In this document: positions 4,977 to 5,032 of the stretch, in pieces
Layout: each line of letters starts with the position of its first letter
How positions within the stretch are numbered: position 1 is the stretch's first letter
Source of the DNA: JBEIJQ01 sp040380145
Lineage (GTDB): Bacteria; Bacteroidota; Bacteroidia; Chitinophagales; Saprospiraceae
NCBI GenBank assembly: GCA_040380145.1
Contig: JBEIJQ010000196.1
Span: forward strand, 1-5,032
Direction of reading: 5' to 3'
Length of the DNA: 5,032 nucleotides
Program-made: the position numbers and the translations under genes
The notes under the pieces: model-generated
The model's database searches: none
Seen by the model: the letters and a program-made list of their open reading frames with translations, nothing else
What the model was told of the DNA's origin: nothing

Positions 4977-5032
4977 ATGAACGACCTGTAAGAAATTCTT
5001 ACGGCCCAGCCGGCCTTCGAGCAAATCCCGAC
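4977..5032 (+). pseudogene. Possible start of a further gene with an in-frame stop at codon 5
   Basis: From the ATG at 4977 the frame reads MNDL, then TAA (4989-4991), then EILTAQPAFEQIP to the window edge. The residues after the stop look like a real protein N-terminus, and the codons are GC-rich like the other native genes. The stop may be a mutation, a sequencing error or a sign that the true start is downstream (no ATG, GTG or TTG is visible in this frame before the edge). MNDL-stop could also be a short leader peptide. The pattern faintly recalls N-termini of cyclic-nucleotide-binding-type regulators, but seventeen residues cannot establish this. Confidence 0.25.
4988..5002. repeat. Perfect 7-1-7 palindrome GTAAGAA-A-TTCTTAC
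   Basis: The two arms are exact reverse complements around a single central A. It lies 11 bases after the ATG at 4977 and contains the in-frame TAA at 4989-4991. The size and symmetry suit a dimeric regulator's site. As RNA it could not form a normal hairpin without opening the central pairs. Confidence 0.4.

Overview
The window looks like DNA from a high-GC member of the Bacteroidota, possibly of the Saprospiria/Chitinophagia type. Four observations support this. None of the confident starts has a Shine-Dalgarno sequence. The gaps between genes hold sequences matching the Bacteroidota -7 promoter element (TAnnTTTG). The largest gene encodes a TPR/PD40/OmpA envelope protein of a kind typical of that phylum. 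A FolB protein carries a C-terminal Cys-rich CWC domain. The lineage is an inference; no rRNA or marker gene is present.

Layout. (1) Bases 1 to about 370 are visibly poorer in G+C and use different codons from the rest. On the minus strand they hold the 3' end of one reading frame and, six bases on, the 5' part of a membrane-anchored protein that runs off the left edge. (2) Up to about 366-377 from the right is a minus-strand glutaryl-CoA-dehydrogenase-like gene (start 1349). Its last part, including the catalytic glutamate region, is replaced by the AT-richer DNA: a chimeric join or a real truncation. (3) Bases 1350-1541 are a divergent intergenic region with candidate promoters and hairpins. 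(4) 1542-2408 (+) encodes two tandem dihydroneopterin aldolase (FolB) domains fused to a CWC cysteine cluster. (5) 2409-2576 is a leader with a -7 box, a hairpin and long A/T runs. (6) 2577-4889 (+) encodes a 770-residue exported TPR-PD40-OmpA-SPOR protein. (7) 4890-5032 is AT-rich intergenic DNA, then a possible start of a further gene that has an in-frame stop inside a perfect palindrome.

The genes do not form one obvious pathway: acyl-CoA oxidation, folate synthesis and cell-envelope structure sit side by side. What links the folate and envelope genes is regulatory. Each is preceded by the same composite element: TAnnTTTGCC, four variable bases, then a GGAAATG/GTTTTCC hairpin at the predicted 5' end of the transcript. 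That shared module, the FolB-FolB-CWC fusion with a degenerate first domain, and the join inside the dehydrogenase are the three things most worth following up. I see no CRISPR array, tRNA, rRNA, transposase or defence system.
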